Of a stretch of DNA of 64,000 nt, positions 17,093 through 25,902 are shown in pieces. Under the pieces are notes generated by a model. That model worked only from the letters and a program-made list of their open reading frames with translations. It did not search any database and was not told the origin of the DNA. The stretch is taken from assembly GCA_035606355.1 (NCBI GenBank), contig DATNFO010000018.1, positions 340,177 through 404,176 on the forward strand, in the 5' to 3' direction. A program made the translations under genes and the position numbers. This DNA is from Sulfopaludibacter sp035606355. Its GTDB lineage: Bacteria > Acidobacteriota > Terriglobia > Bryobacterales > Bryobacteraceae. Numbering within the stretch: the first letter of the stretch is position 1; each line of letters opens with the position of its first letter.

Positions 17093-18013
17093 GTGCGCGC
17101 CTTCTTCCTTCCCCTGATCCTCACCACCTCTGCGTTCGCCCAGAACGTTCCCGCTTGGTGCAAGGCCCTACCCCGGCCTGCATACCGCGCTCTCGAGCGC
17201 GTTGCCGTCAGCGATCCCTGGTTTGAGGTGTACCGCGTCGCTCCGGGCGTGATGGCGATCTATGAGCCTCACCAATCCGAGGAAACCATCGGGTATCTCA
17301 TCACCGGCGCCAAATCCGCGCTCCTATTCGACACAGGCATGGGCATTTCCAATCTGAAGAAGCTCGCCGGCGAACTCACCCGGCTACCCATCGCCGTCCT
17401 TAACTCGCACACGCATGACGACCATGTCGGCGGCAACTGGCAGTTCGACACCGTTTACGGCATGGACACGGAGTTCACGCGCATGAACGCCCGCGGCTCC
17501 AAAGCCGACGCGCAAGCTGAGATCGGGCCGGACGACATCTGCGGCAAACTTCCCGCGGGATTCGACCGCGCCGCCTACGCCACGCGGCCCTGGAAGATCG
17601 CCGCGTTCAAGCACGACGGCGACAAGCTCGATCTCGGCGGCCGCACGCTGGAAATTCTTGCGACGCCCGGTCACACGCCGGACGCCATCTGCCTCTTCGA
17701 CCGTGCGAACGGTCTGCTCTTCACGGGCGATACCTACTATCCCGCCGCGATCTGGCTGTACCGCCCCGAGACGAATCTGGATGCCTACGGTGCTTCGGTC
17801 CGGCGTCTCGCCGCACTCGCGCCGCAGGTAAAGTTGGTGCTTGGCGCGCACAACGTGCCCGTCGCGAACGCTTCCGTGTTGCCGCGCCTGGCCGAGGCTT
17901 TTGCGGCCGTGCGCGCAGGCGACATCAAACCGTCGGAAGTAAAGGACGGGAAAGCACTCTATAAAGTGGGCGAGATTTCGTTCTTGATGCGGACGCCCCC
18001 GCCGTCGCGATAG
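17093..18013 (+). CDS. secreted metallo-beta-lactamase-fold hydrolase
   Basis: A 306-residue protein beginning with a signal peptide (MRAFFLPLILTTSAFAQ). The metal-binding motif HTHDDHVGG is visible at about residue 104, followed by GHTPD and a late GAHNVP histidine strand, with GDTYYPAA holding the bridging aspartate. This is the metallo-beta-lactamase superfamily, with roles from lactonase to beta-lactamase; nothing here identifies a substrate. The GTG start is supported by the signal peptide and by CATAAT at 17081-17086, six bases before it. There is no Shine-Dalgarno, so the mRNA is probably leaderless. Confidence 0.85.
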   Translation: MRAFFLPLILTTSAFAQNVPAWCKALPRPAYRALERVAVSDPWFEVYRVAPGVMAIYEPHQSEETIGYLITGAKSALLFDTGMGISNLKKLAGELTRLPIAVLNSHTHDDHVGGNWQFDTVYGMDTEFTRMNARGSKADAQAEIGPDDICGKLPAGFDRAAYATRPWKIAAFKHDGDKLDLGGRTLEILATPGHTPDAICLFDRANGLLFTGDTYYPAAIWLYRPETNLDAYGASVRRLAALAPQVKLVLGAHNVPVANASVLPRLAEAFAAVRAGDIKPSEVKDGKALYKVGEISFLMRTPPPSR

Positions 18014-18023
18014 GATTCTCTAG

Positions 18024-19115
18024 ATGCCCAGAAAACGATTTGCCGCCTGCCTTTCCCTGCTGGTCGCTTGCGCGCTCGCGCAGCGTCCCACGCCTCCCAC
18101 GCGCGATCCGCACTCTCCCGGCTACGTCGATGCGAAGGAGTTGCCCGACGGGGAGAATGCTCCGCCGTCGGCCGATGGAAACTTCATTTTGGGCCCGACG
18201 CACACACCCGCACCCGAAGCGACGGTGCATGAGGACGTGCCACAGGGGACAGTTGGCAGCTTCGATATGCACTCCGCGGACAGCAAAATTTACCCGGGCA
18301 TTGTGCGCGATCCCGGTCCGCTGGGCACTCCGGACCCGAACGATCCGGCGAAGCTGATCGTCACCACCAGCCATCCCGCGCCGTATACACGGTCGATCAC
18401 CGTGTACGTTCCCAAGCAGTATGTGCCAGGGACGGAGGCTCCGTTCATCGTAGGCCAGGATGGTCCGGACAGACTGCTGTTCACGGTGCTGGACAACCTG
18501 ATCGCCGCAAAGAAAGTCCCACCGATGATCGGCATCTCCATCCATAACGGCGGCGGCGATGCGCAGGGCAGCCAGCGAGGTCTGGAGTACGACACCATGT
18601 CCGGGCGTTACGCGGAGTTCGTCCAAACGGAGGTGCTGCCGCTTGTCGAAAAGAATTACAACGTGAAGCTGACAAAGGACCCGGACGGTCGGGCGACCAT
18701 GGGCGGCAGCTCCGGCGCATCCTGCGCGCTGGCGATGGCGTGGTACCACCCGGAGTGGTATCACCGCGTACTGAGCTATTCAGGGACGTTCGTGAATCAG
18801 CAGTGGCCGCCGAATGCCGAGACGCCGCACGGAGCATGGGAGTTCCACGAGCACCTCGTGCCCAATTCGCCCAAGAAGCCGATTCGCATTTGGATGGAAG
18901 TGGGGGATCGCGACCTCTTAAACCCGAACGTCATGCGGGACAATATGCACGATTGGGTGTTAGCCAATGAGCTGATGGCGAAGGCGCTGGCCGCGAAAGG
19001 CTACCACTACCAGTTCGTCTTCGCAAAGAATGCGGGGCACACGGATGGCGCGGTGAAGCGGGAGACTCTCGGCGAGGCGCTCGAGTACTTGTGGCAGGGG
19101 TACAGCGCGAAGTAA
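18024..19115 (+). CDS. secreted esterase, enterochelin-esterase-like alpha/beta hydrolase
   Basis: A 363-residue protein with a signal peptide (MPRKRFAACLSLLVACALAQ) and a putative-esterase fold. YTRSITVYVPKQYVPG opens the domain, the nucleophile elbow is MGGSSGAS (serine about residue 229), and FAKNAGHTDGAV near the C terminus carries the likely catalytic histidine. Members hydrolyse iron-siderophore or carbohydrate-linked esters, and the secreted acidobacterial forms have unknown substrates. It starts 10 bases after the preceding hydrolase, so the pair may be cotranscribed. Confidence 0.85.
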   Translation: MPRKRFAACLSLLVACALAQRPTPPTRDPHSPGYVDAKELPDGENAPPSADGNFILGPTHTPAPEATVHEDVPQGTVGSFDMHSADSKIYPGIVRDPGPLGTPDPNDPAKLIVTTSHPAPYTRSITVYVPKQYVPGTEAPFIVGQDGPDRLLFTVLDNLIAAKKVPPMIGISIHNGGGDAQGSQRGLEYDTMSGRYAEFVQTEVLPLVEKNYNVKLTKDPDGRATMGGSSGASCALAMAWYHPEWYHRVLSYSGTFVNQQWPPNAETPHGAWEFHEHLVPNSPKKPIRIWMEVGDRDLLNPNVMRDNMHDWVLANELMAKALAAKGYHYQFVFAKNAGHTDGAVKRETLGEALEYLWQGYSAK

Positions 19116-19135
19116 GTCTGTGTCATGCTGGTGGC

Positions 19136-19306
19136 ATGCGGGACGCCGAGACCATTGAAACGGATTTGATGGAGATCAGCTCCATCGCCGACGACGCAGT
19201 CAAGCTGGAACGCATCGTTGCCTGGTGCGCGACGCATCCGGACGAAGTGCCGTTTGCGCTACACGCCCTGATGTCGCGTGAGAAGCCGGCTTCAGAGCAG
19301 AGTTAG
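19136..19306 (+). CDS. small hypothetical protein
   Basis: A 56-residue acidic frame (MRDAETIETDLMEISSIADD and on) starting 20 bases after the esterase stop. It looks helical, has no membrane segment and resembles nothing I can name. The open frame extends upstream to 19091, but the ATG at 19136 avoids overlap with the esterase. Its 3' end overlaps the convergent zinc-ribbon-like gene by 15 bases. Confidence 0.4.
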   Translation: MRDAETIETDLMEISSIADDAVKLERIVAWCATHPDEVPFALHALMSREKPASEQS

Positions 19307-19531
19307 CTGGCGCGGGTCTGGCCCAGGCACGGACGGGGGCCTTTGCAGGTCGTCGTGCGAAGGGTTGAATTTGCGAATCAGTTGATTGAGGGTTAAGGAC
19401 GTTTGCCAGATCTCGAGGAGGAGAGTGCAGCGGGGGCAGGCGCCTCTGATAGCTCCGGGACCATCGACGGCGGGGTTGTAGCGCTTGTGCTTGGCGCAGC
19501 GGCCGTCGAACTTGCGGGCTCGGATTTTCAC
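19292..19531 (-). CDS. small zinc-ribbon-like protein
   Basis: A 79-residue basic protein with a CAKH followed 17 residues later by CPRC, a plausible CxxH/CxxC zinc site. The rest is predicted helical (LLLEIWQTSLTLNQLIRKF). The GTG at 19531 lies 15 bases after the tatA stop on the same strand, so it probably shares the tatA transcript. I recognise the KRYNPAVDGPGAIRGAC pattern as resembling small acidobacterial proteins, but I cannot assign a function. Confidence 0.6.
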   Translation of the reverse strand: MKIRARKFDGRCAKHKRYNPAVDGPGAIRGACPRCTLLLEIWQTSLTLNQLIRKFNPSHDDLQRPPSVPGPDPRQLTLL

Positions 19532-19546
19532 CCTGGAAGCAGTGGC

Positions 19547-19714
19547 TTACGCCTTCTCCACTTCCTTGGTATCGGGCTCGCCTTTCATGGCGTGCTTAAA
19601 ATTGCGGATTCCTTCACCGAGGCCCTTAGCGACTTCCGGGATCTTCTTGCCGCCGAAGAGAAGAACGGCGACGCCCAGGATCACCAAAAGCTCAGGCATT
19701 CCAATTGATTCCAT
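19547..19714 (-). CDS. tatA: Sec-independent protein translocase subunit TatA
   Basis: A 55-residue protein too short for many gene finders. It starts MESIGMPELLVILGVAVLLF, a short transmembrane helix, then has the FGGKKIPEVAKGLGEGIRNF hinge and amphipathic helix that define TatA/TatE, and a short charged tail. TatA forms the pore-like oligomer that exports folded proteins with twin-arginine signals, such as the DUF1552 protein at 27383. TACAAT at 19728-19723 lies 8 bases before the ATG and there is no Shine-Dalgarno, which favours the ATG at 19714 over the one at 19699. No tatC is in the window. Confidence 0.9.
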   Translation of the reverse strand: MESIGMPELLVILGVAVLLFGGKKIPEVAKGLGEGIRNFKHAMKGEPDTKEVEKA

Positions 19715-19805
19715 ATGTATCTATTGTAACCCGGGAAGTGCTCCGAGGTTGCGGGGCTGGGGCGCGCCCGAAGCCGGCGCCGCCTACTGGTAGAATTCGG
19801 GTGAG

Positions 19806-20825
19806 ATGCCGGGAGCTCCGCGAGTTCGGTGGGCGAAATTTCGAGTGAGCGTGGTCTCCGCCGTAGCCGTGCTGATCTTCCTCACCCTGGCCTTTCTGAT
19901 GACCGGAGGAACCCTCTTCCGCGATGAATCCAGCATCTACTTGTACCTTGCCGATGCCACCGGTCTGGGAGTTGGCTCGCCGGTCCGCGTTGACGGCATC
20001 GACGTCGGCGTAGTGGAGAGCGTTGACTTCACACGGGACGCCGATCCGAATCGCACCGTGAAGCTGACCCTGCGCATCGAAAACCAGCGGCTCGAAAGCC
20101 TGACGCCAGACTCGTACGCCGAAGTGGGCAGCGACAGCATGATCGGCGACAAGTTCGTCGACGTGACTAGCGGGACGAAAGCCGGGCACCTGACCGCGCG
20201 CCAGGAGCTTCGCTTTAAACCTCCGACGGATATCATGAAGAGCGTCGATGTGCCGGCCTTACAGGCGCAGTTGCGAGCCGTCGACGCCGTGCTGAGCGAT
20301 ATCGAGCACGGGCAATCCGCTCTCGGACAATTCGTCCAGGGCGATCAGATGTATAGCGATGTTTTGAATCGCGTGCAACAGATCGAGCGCGCGATGCACA
20401 GTGCCGTGAGCACCACTACGAGTCTCGGCGATGCCTTGTATACGGACCGCCTGTACAAGCAGGTCCGCGACCCCATTGTCGCGCTCGATAAGCAGCTCGC
20501 GATTATGCAATCGGGGCAGGGAAGTTTGGGGCCGATGCTGCGCGATACCGCCGAGTACGAAAGCCTGATGAAAACCGTGAGTGATCTGCGTACCACGGTG
20601 GCGCAGCTCGGCTCCGGCCCGTTCATGCAGTCGGACGAGTTGTATGCGGGATGGAACCGGACCGTCGCCGAACTCGTGCAGAGCGTCGAGCGCTTTAACG
20701 CGACTCCGATGATGGAAGGCACCGATCTGTATGAGAGGCTGAATGGAATGGCGCGCGAATTCGGGAGCACGTTAAGCGATTTCCGCGCGCATCCGCAAAA
20801 ATATCTTCGAGTGAAAGTGTTCTAA
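19806..20825 (+). CDS. MCE/MlaD-domain protein
   Basis: A 339-residue protein with one N-terminal membrane helix (about residues 15-37, VVSAVAVLIFLTLAFLMTGG) followed by an MCE domain: LADATGLGVGSPVRVDGIDV and VGSDSMIGDKFVDVTSG. The remaining 200 residues are helical and contain repeated D-xxY/E-xxY motifs (GDQMYSDVL, DRLYKQ, SDELYAG, GTDLYER) at regular intervals. MCE proteins carry lipids across the periplasm for Mla-type ABC importers, but no permease or ATPase gene is next to it, so it is either an orphan subunit or works with a distant transporter. TAGAAT at 19791-19796 lies 9 bases before the ATG. Confidence 0.85.
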   Translation: MPGAPRVRWAKFRVSVVSAVAVLIFLTLAFLMTGGTLFRDESSIYLYLADATGLGVGSPVRVDGIDVGVVESVDFTRDADPNRTVKLTLRIENQRLESLTPDSYAEVGSDSMIGDKFVDVTSGTKAGHLTARQELRFKPPTDIMKSVDVPALQAQLRAVDAVLSDIEHGQSALGQFVQGDQMYSDVLNRVQQIERAMHSAVSTTTSLGDALYTDRLYKQVRDPIVALDKQLAIMQSGQGSLGPMLRDTAEYESLMKTVSDLRTTVAQLGSGPFMQSDELYAGWNRTVAELVQSVERFNATPMMEGTDLYERLNGMAREFGSTLSDFRAHPQKYLRVKVF

Positions 20826-20839
20826 TACCGGCCGGCCGG

Positions 20840-23056
20840 CTACGATTTCGGACGCAGCCGGAATGTGATGCCGGCGACCGCACTCAGCGGGTACCCGGGC
20901 GTGCCGTGTATTCGATACAGAGGCTGCGCTTGCGGCGTGGTTTGAGACTCGAAATAGTTCTGCGTTTCGTAATAGTCGCGATTCGTCAAGTTGTCCACGC
21001 TGAAGTTGAATTCCATGCCGCGGCGGATCTGACGCGTCATTGCGAAATCGAAGACGGTGTGTCCTGAGGCGACAATCGAAGGGTCGCTGCCATCCAGGCG
21101 ATAGTGGTTGATGGCGCGCATGCGCAGCGATCCGCTCCAGCCATGCCACGCCGCCACAGTGAGAGCCGCATTGGCGACGAAGTGCGGAGCGCTATCGACG
21201 TACACGCGATGGTCGCCGCCCAGATAGAATGCGTTCAGCATTTTCGTGATGCCGCCGTTCAGCGAAACACGGTGCGTCACCGCAAACGACGATTTCACTT
21301 CGTAACCGTAGGCGCGGCTCGGACCCTTGAACTCGAACGATCCGTCGTCCGGAATGTACACCATCTCGTTGGAATGGTCGATGAGGAAGCTGTCGATAGC
21401 CGCCGAGAAGCGGCCGCGGTTAAGGGCTGCGCCCGCCTGGAAAAAGTCCGTGGTCGCGAGGCGCGGCAGGTCGGGCCGCTCCACCACTCCACGCGCGTCG
21501 ATGCTGTTGATCCCGCGACCGTAGTTCAGATGCAGCGAGAGCGGGGATGATGCCGCCGGGCGGAACGTCGCCGAGGCCTTGGCCTGCGAGCGGCCGGCCC
21601 ACTGGGTCTGTTCGGAACGGACTCCATACCGGAACTCGTCATATCGAAATCCGCTGCTCAGCAGCAGACGACCCTTTAGGAGAGACAGGGTTTCCTGCAC
21701 ATAGCCGGCGGTGTTGGTGACGTGCGCGAAAGCTCGCGTGGCGACGCCGAGCGGCTCTCGCCCGTCGCGCGGATACAGGTCGACGTTGATCTGGTTGTCA
21801 TGGAAGTTGCTGCCGGCCAGCAGCACGCCGCTCGCGCCCCAGAGCTTATGCGTGTGCGAGTACTGCGTGTTGAACCCGTCGGCGAGCCGCGAGTCATGCT
21901 GCTGAATTCCATCGCCGTGAACCGGGTCGTTCAGGTAGAACGTGAAATTCGAATAGAGATCGAACAGCGAGCGGGAGACGAATGCATCGGCATGGAATGC
22001 GTCGCCACTGCCGATGGGTCGCGAGTATGAAGTGGAAAGAGTGCCCATGTGGACGCTGCCGCCGTCGGTGGGGTCTATGAAACCGAATCGATCGAGCGTG
22101 CCGGCGTTGACCAGGTCGAGCGGCAGTTGGCCCGATGAGGAGAACGTGTTGCGCCCGCCGATGAAGCGAAAGCCGAGGCGAGCCTCGTGCGCGAGCTCCC
22201 GAGTGTAGTTGCCGTTCAAATTGTCGCGGCGGTAGCCCAACGGATTCAGGAATGGGCCGTTCGTGTAAGAGCCCTCGTAGGCGGCGTAAGCGTCGGCGTG
22301 CTGAAGCTCCGGACTGAACGCAACGAAGCCGCGCGCCGTATCGAAGTTGCCGCCTTGCATGCGAATCGTGATCTCGTCAGGCAGCGATTCGCGCTGGCGA
22401 ATGTGCACCACGCCGAGACCGCTGAAATCGCCGTACTCCGCGCTGAACGGTCCATTGATGACCGTCACGCCTTCAATCAGCTCAGGGCTGAGTGTTTTGA
22501 GAGATCCGAGATAGCCCTGTCCATGACCCTGCGTGCCCTGATTCTGCTGCACGTCGTCGAGCATCACCTTGAGTCCGCCGTTCACGCCGCCGTGATCCAG
22601 GTTAAAGCCGAAGCGGCGAACTTCGACGCTCTTCCCTCCGCCCTCGTGCTGGCCCGCGTCGATGCCGGAATCGAGCTGCTGGAACATCTGGTCGTCGCGC
22701 GTGAAGAGGCTCTTGTTGTACACCTCGGAGTTGCGCAGGTCGATGCCGGGCTCCATGGATTTTGCGGAGACCACGAGACTCTGGCGGCTTTCGGCGATCC
22801 GCTCGAAGCGAAGGTCCAGCTTGACCGAAGCGTCCGGGACGGCGACCTTCGTCGCGATATCCGCGAACCCCGGGGCCTGCACAGTCACCGAATGCAGGCC
22901 GGGCACGGCGTCCAACGAGTATTTGCCCTCCGCGTCGGTGCGTGCGACCAAATCGTCAACGTGGACCACCGCTCCGGCTACGGGCTGCCCTTGCGGGTCA
23001 ACCACGCGGCCGGAGATTACCGTCATCACCAGGAACAGAACGTGCGCGAAGCTCAC
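20840..23056 (-). CDS. TonB-dependent receptor with N-terminal carboxypeptidase-regulatory-like domain
   Basis: A 738-residue outer-membrane receptor. A signal peptide (FAHVLFLVMTVISG) is followed by a CarboxypepD_reg-like domain (GRVVDPQGQPVAGAVVHVDD), then a plug (VINGPFSAEYGDFSGLGVVHI) and a beta-barrel ending in TFRLRPKS. No typical C-terminal aromatic residue is present. The GTG start overlaps the stop of the TPR gene by the GTGA arrangement, so it is translated after TPR. It belongs to the sigma/anti-sigma/DUF4331/TPR/receptor cluster transcribed leftwards. Ligand cannot be inferred, though the plug region resembles metal or siderophore-type receptors more than SusC. Confidence 0.88.
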   Translation of the reverse strand: MSFAHVLFLVMTVISGRVVDPQGQPVAGAVVHVDDLVARTDAEGKYSLDAVPGLHSVTVQAPGFADIATKVAVPDASVKLDLRFERIAESRQSLVVSAKSMEPGIDLRNSEVYNKSLFTRDDQMFQQLDSGIDAGQHEGGGKSVEVRRFGFNLDHGGVNGGLKVMLDDVQQNQGTQGHGQGYLGSLKTLSPELIEGVTVINGPFSAEYGDFSGLGVVHIRQRESLPDEITIRMQGGNFDTARGFVAFSPELQHADAYAAYEGSYTNGPFLNPLGYRRDNLNGNYTRELAHEARLGFRFIGGRNTFSSSGQLPLDLVNAGTLDRFGFIDPTDGGSVHMGTLSTSYSRPIGSGDAFHADAFVSRSLFDLYSNFTFYLNDPVHGDGIQQHDSRLADGFNTQYSHTHKLWGASGVLLAGSNFHDNQINVDLYPRDGREPLGVATRAFAHVTNTAGYVQETLSLLKGRLLLSSGFRYDEFRYGVRSEQTQWAGRSQAKASATFRPAASSPLSLHLNYGRGINSIDARGVVERPDLPRLATTDFFQAGAALNRGRFSAAIDSFLIDHSNEMVYIPDDGSFEFKGPSRAYGYEVKSSFAVTHRVSLNGGITKMLNAFYLGGDHRVYVDSAPHFVANAALTVAAWHGWSGSLRMRAINHYRLDGSDPSIVASGHTVFDFAMTRQIRRGMEFNFSVDNLTNRDYYETQNYFESQTTPQAQPLYRIHGTPGYPLSAVAGITFRLRPKS

Positions 23057-24180
23057 GGAAGGCTCCTGATGGCGATGGCGTGAGCGTGTTCAAGCACCTT
23101 GGCGTCCTTCAAGCCCCAGGCCAGCGCTTTGTGAATCTCGATGCCGGCTTGCTGCGCGTCGCCCGTGGCCGCCAGCGCCCATGCGTAAGCGTCCAGCGTG
23201 TAAGCGTCGTGACGCCGTTCCAGTTCGCTCTTCGCGATGCGCAATGCTTTGCCCGGCTGATGCGCATAATCGATGTAATAGGCCACCAGCTCGTGATTGG
23301 AATTGTCCGCGATGTTCGCTTCCTTGAGCGCCATCTGTTCGAACTGCGCGAACGCCTTGGCTGCTTCGTTGTGGCGTCCGGCATGTTCCAGCGCTTCACC
23401 CACGGAGAAGAGATTCTCGGCATGCGGCGCGGCGGCGTAGCGCTTTTCGAAGAGATCCGCCGCTTCGCTGTATCGGCCCTGCGCCATGCGGACCTGCGCC
23501 AGCGTACCGAGCGCGTAGTGATAACCAGGGAACACTCCGAGCGCGCCGGTAGCGTACTCGGCGGCTTCCGTGTATTGACCGGCGGCGAGATGCAGATGCG
23601 CAATCTGCGTGAGCAGCCATGCGCGGTCTTCGCTCTCGTGATAGGGCGTCGAATCGAATGCCTGCTGCATCATTTCGATCGCTCCATCGAAATCGCCGTG
23701 AAGCTCGCGCAGATAGGCGGCGCGCGTGAGTCCGGGAACGTTTCCGGGCCGCAGATTGAGCATCCACTGCACGGCGTCAACGGCTTCGTCATAGTTGCCG
23801 AGCTCTGCGTTCGCATCGGCGAGATACCCGTAAACAGTTGCGTCGTCCGGAGTGCGCTTGTTGAGCTTCATGGCTAGTTCGCGGGCTTTGGCGAATTCGT
23901 GGCGCCCCAGCAGCAGCCACGTTTGCGTCTTCAGCCCTTCGTAGTTATCGGGCGCCAGTGCTAACGATGTTTTGAGCGTGTCCTCGGCCTTGGTATAGAA
24001 GTTGGTGTCGGAAGTTTCTCGCGCTCTCCTCGCGTATGCCATCGCAAGCGCGTTATAGTTCTGCGCGTAATCGGGACGTTTCGCGATTTCCTGCTGCGCT
24101 TTCGCAATTGCGGTCTCGGCCGGCGTTGCCGCGAACATCGGGACAGCGGCCAGAATGATGGTGATCAATTGTTTCGTCAT
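23053..24180 (-). CDS. secreted tetratricopeptide-repeat protein
   Basis: A 375-residue protein with a signal peptide (MTKQLITIILAAVPMFAATP) and about eight TPR-like helical pairs, for example DYAQNYNALAMAYARRA, PDDATVYGYLADANAELGNY and YHYALGTLAQVRMAQGRYSE. ATG 24180 is chosen because AGAGGAGCC lies just before it; the frame continues upstream to 24234 without signals. It lies between DUF4331 (59 bases upstream) and the TonB receptor (overlap of 4 bases). It is presumably a periplasmic scaffold for this envelope system. Confidence 0.85.
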   Translation of the reverse strand: MTKQLITIILAAVPMFAATPAETAIAKAQQEIAKRPDYAQNYNALAMAYARRARETSDTNFYTKAEDTLKTSLALAPDNYEGLKTQTWLLLGRHEFAKARELAMKLNKRTPDDATVYGYLADANAELGNYDEAVDAVQWMLNLRPGNVPGLTRAAYLRELHGDFDGAIEMMQQAFDSTPYHESEDRAWLLTQIAHLHLAAGQYTEAAEYATGALGVFPGYHYALGTLAQVRMAQGRYSEAADLFEKRYAAAPHAENLFSVGEALEHAGRHNEAAKAFAQFEQMALKEANIADNSNHELVAYYIDYAHQPGKALRIAKSELERRHDAYTLDAYAWALAATGDAQQAGIEIHKALAWGLKDAKVLEHAHAIAIRSLP

Positions 24181-24238
24181 GATTGGCTCCTCTTTTCTTG
24201 AGACAAGCGGGGCAGGCGAGCGCCTGCCCCGCAAGCAA

Positions 24239-25735
24239 TTAGTTCACGGGACAGATGTTGTTGACCTGGAACGTGCAGCCCGGCTGGCCGGGACCGGAGT
24301 GCGCGCTGTCGCGCCCGCTATAGGCCGCCGCCAGGAACGGGAACGTAGTGCCCAGGCGAGCGCTGCCGGTGTTGACGCCATCGCCGAGAGGCGTGCCGTA
24401 CTTCTTCGAATCGACGAGCGCTCCGCTCACCACTCGCGTGGCGATATCGAACACGTCATCCACCGGCCGGCGGCCGTTCGGGAAGCCGGCATTGTCGCCA
24501 ACCAGGAAGCCGAGGCGTTTCTGGCTGACCACGGGAGTTGGTGCGATCCCCGTATTGAGCCGCAGCAGATCCGCGATGGGTCCGGCGTCCGCCGCCGTGC
24601 AACCGGGGCAGATCGGCGCCATATACTGCACCAGCGGCAGCAAGTCCGTGCGCGGACCGCTCGGCACAGGCACTCCGATGCTGGAGAGAATGTTCGCGAG
24701 CAGCGGGTTCAGGAAGAAGCTGGTGAACTGCGCATCGTTGGTCGGATAATCCATGCTGAAGCGATCCTTCGAACCGGTGCCGATGATCGCCTCATTGATC
24801 AGCGGATTGCCCATGCGCTGAACTTGCGCCCAGGCGCCTGCACCGGCAGCGCCGCGAAGCACCGCCTGTTTGCGGCGGGACGTGGTGCCCCACGTGCCGA
24901 TCACCGCGTTCTTGTCGCCCGCCGGATGCAGTTGGCCGTCGGCGGTGAGCATCGTGATGGGCACTTCCAGCACGATCGTGTTCACGTTGAAACCGGCGAG
25001 CGCATTCGGCGCATAGTTGTGTGTGTCGTCGCTATCGATGGCCTGGCTGAGCACGCCGCCGCCCGCTGCCTGCCGGAAGTTGAGCGAATCGAAGGTGGCG
25101 CCGAGATCGATGAAAAACGGGTCGGCGACGGTGCCCGCAAACACGCGAACTCCGTTGAGCAGGGTGTAGCTGCCCTGATCGCGCAGCGCCTGATAGTTCG
25201 GCATGGTACGCGGTCCCACGTTCGTCGGCACAGCGACCAGCGTCTGGCCGTTGTTCAACGTCTCGTGAATCTTGTTTGTGATCATGGTGACTTCGTACGT
25301 TTGCAGGAGGTTGATGCCGGCCGCGCCCGGGCCTGTGAGCGCAGTGATGGGCGGGATACCGGCGAGGCCTCCCACGTATCCAGTGAAGACGCCGGGGTTC
25401 GTGAACTGCGTTTTGAAACGGAACTGGAACGTCACGTCCGGGATTCCGTCATGGTTGTTGTCGACCTTCATCTCGTACAGCACGCCGGGGTCGAACGGGA
25501 AGTAGTTGGGCCCGTTCGAGGGCTCGAGGAAGGGGTCGACGTTCAAGATCATAATCACGCGGTCGGGATGCTCGGGACTGACGAAGGCAAACCAGTCGGT
25601 GATATCGGCCTTCGGGTCCAGTGCGGTGATCGGCGCTTCACGATGGCTTGCGCCGAACGCCGGCGGCGCTTGCACAAGAGACGCCGCGACGGCCGCGGTA
25701 AGGATAGGTTGCAACATTGTTCTGCGTAATTTCAT
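24239..25735 (-). CDS. DUF4331 family secreted protein
   Basis: A 498-residue protein with a signal peptide (AAVAASLVQAPPAFG) followed at once by ASHREAPITALDPKADITDW, the hallmark opening of DUF4331. The domain continues with YFPFDPGVLYEMKVDNNHDG and a long beta-rich body with few cysteines; the C-terminal pair is in QPGCTFQVNNICPVN. Biochemical function is unknown. DUF4331 genes commonly sit with ECF sigma factors and TPR proteins, as here. GGGGGAG precedes the ATG. Confidence 0.88.
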   Translation of the reverse strand: MKLRRTMLQPILTAAVAASLVQAPPAFGASHREAPITALDPKADITDWFAFVSPEHPDRVIMILNVDPFLEPSNGPNYFPFDPGVLYEMKVDNNHDGIPDVTFQFRFKTQFTNPGVFTGYVGGLAGIPPITALTGPGAAGINLLQTYEVTMITNKIHETLNNGQTLVAVPTNVGPRTMPNYQALRDQGSYTLLNGVRVFAGTVADPFFIDLGATFDSLNFRQAAGGGVLSQAIDSDDTHNYAPNALAGFNVNTIVLEVPITMLTADGQLHPAGDKNAVIGTWGTTSRRKQAVLRGAAGAGAWAQVQRMGNPLINEAIIGTGSKDRFSMDYPTNDAQFTSFFLNPLLANILSSIGVPVPSGPRTDLLPLVQYMAPICPGCTAADAGPIADLLRLNTGIAPTPVVSQKRLGFLVGDNAGFPNGRRPVDDVFDIATRVVSGALVDSKKYGTPLGDGVNTGSARLGTTFPFLAAAYSGRDSAHSGPGQPGCTFQVNNICPVN

Positions 25736-25902
25736 TTTTTCTCCCCCAGGAAATTTGGGCTTTCATGCGGGAGTACGCGCGCACTGGCGGAGTCGGATTT
25801 ATCTGCCAAAAAATAATTTGGTGGGATAGTTGGCTGCGAACAAACACACCAGTCATGGTTGGGAAATGCCGCCTTCGATGCCGGCCGTTTTTCGGAACAG
25901 CG

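Noticed and set aside
24155..25729. 524-codon open frame antisense to DUF4331
   Set aside because: Arg/Ala/His-rich translation without domains; the opposite frame has a signal peptide and the SHREAP hallmark.
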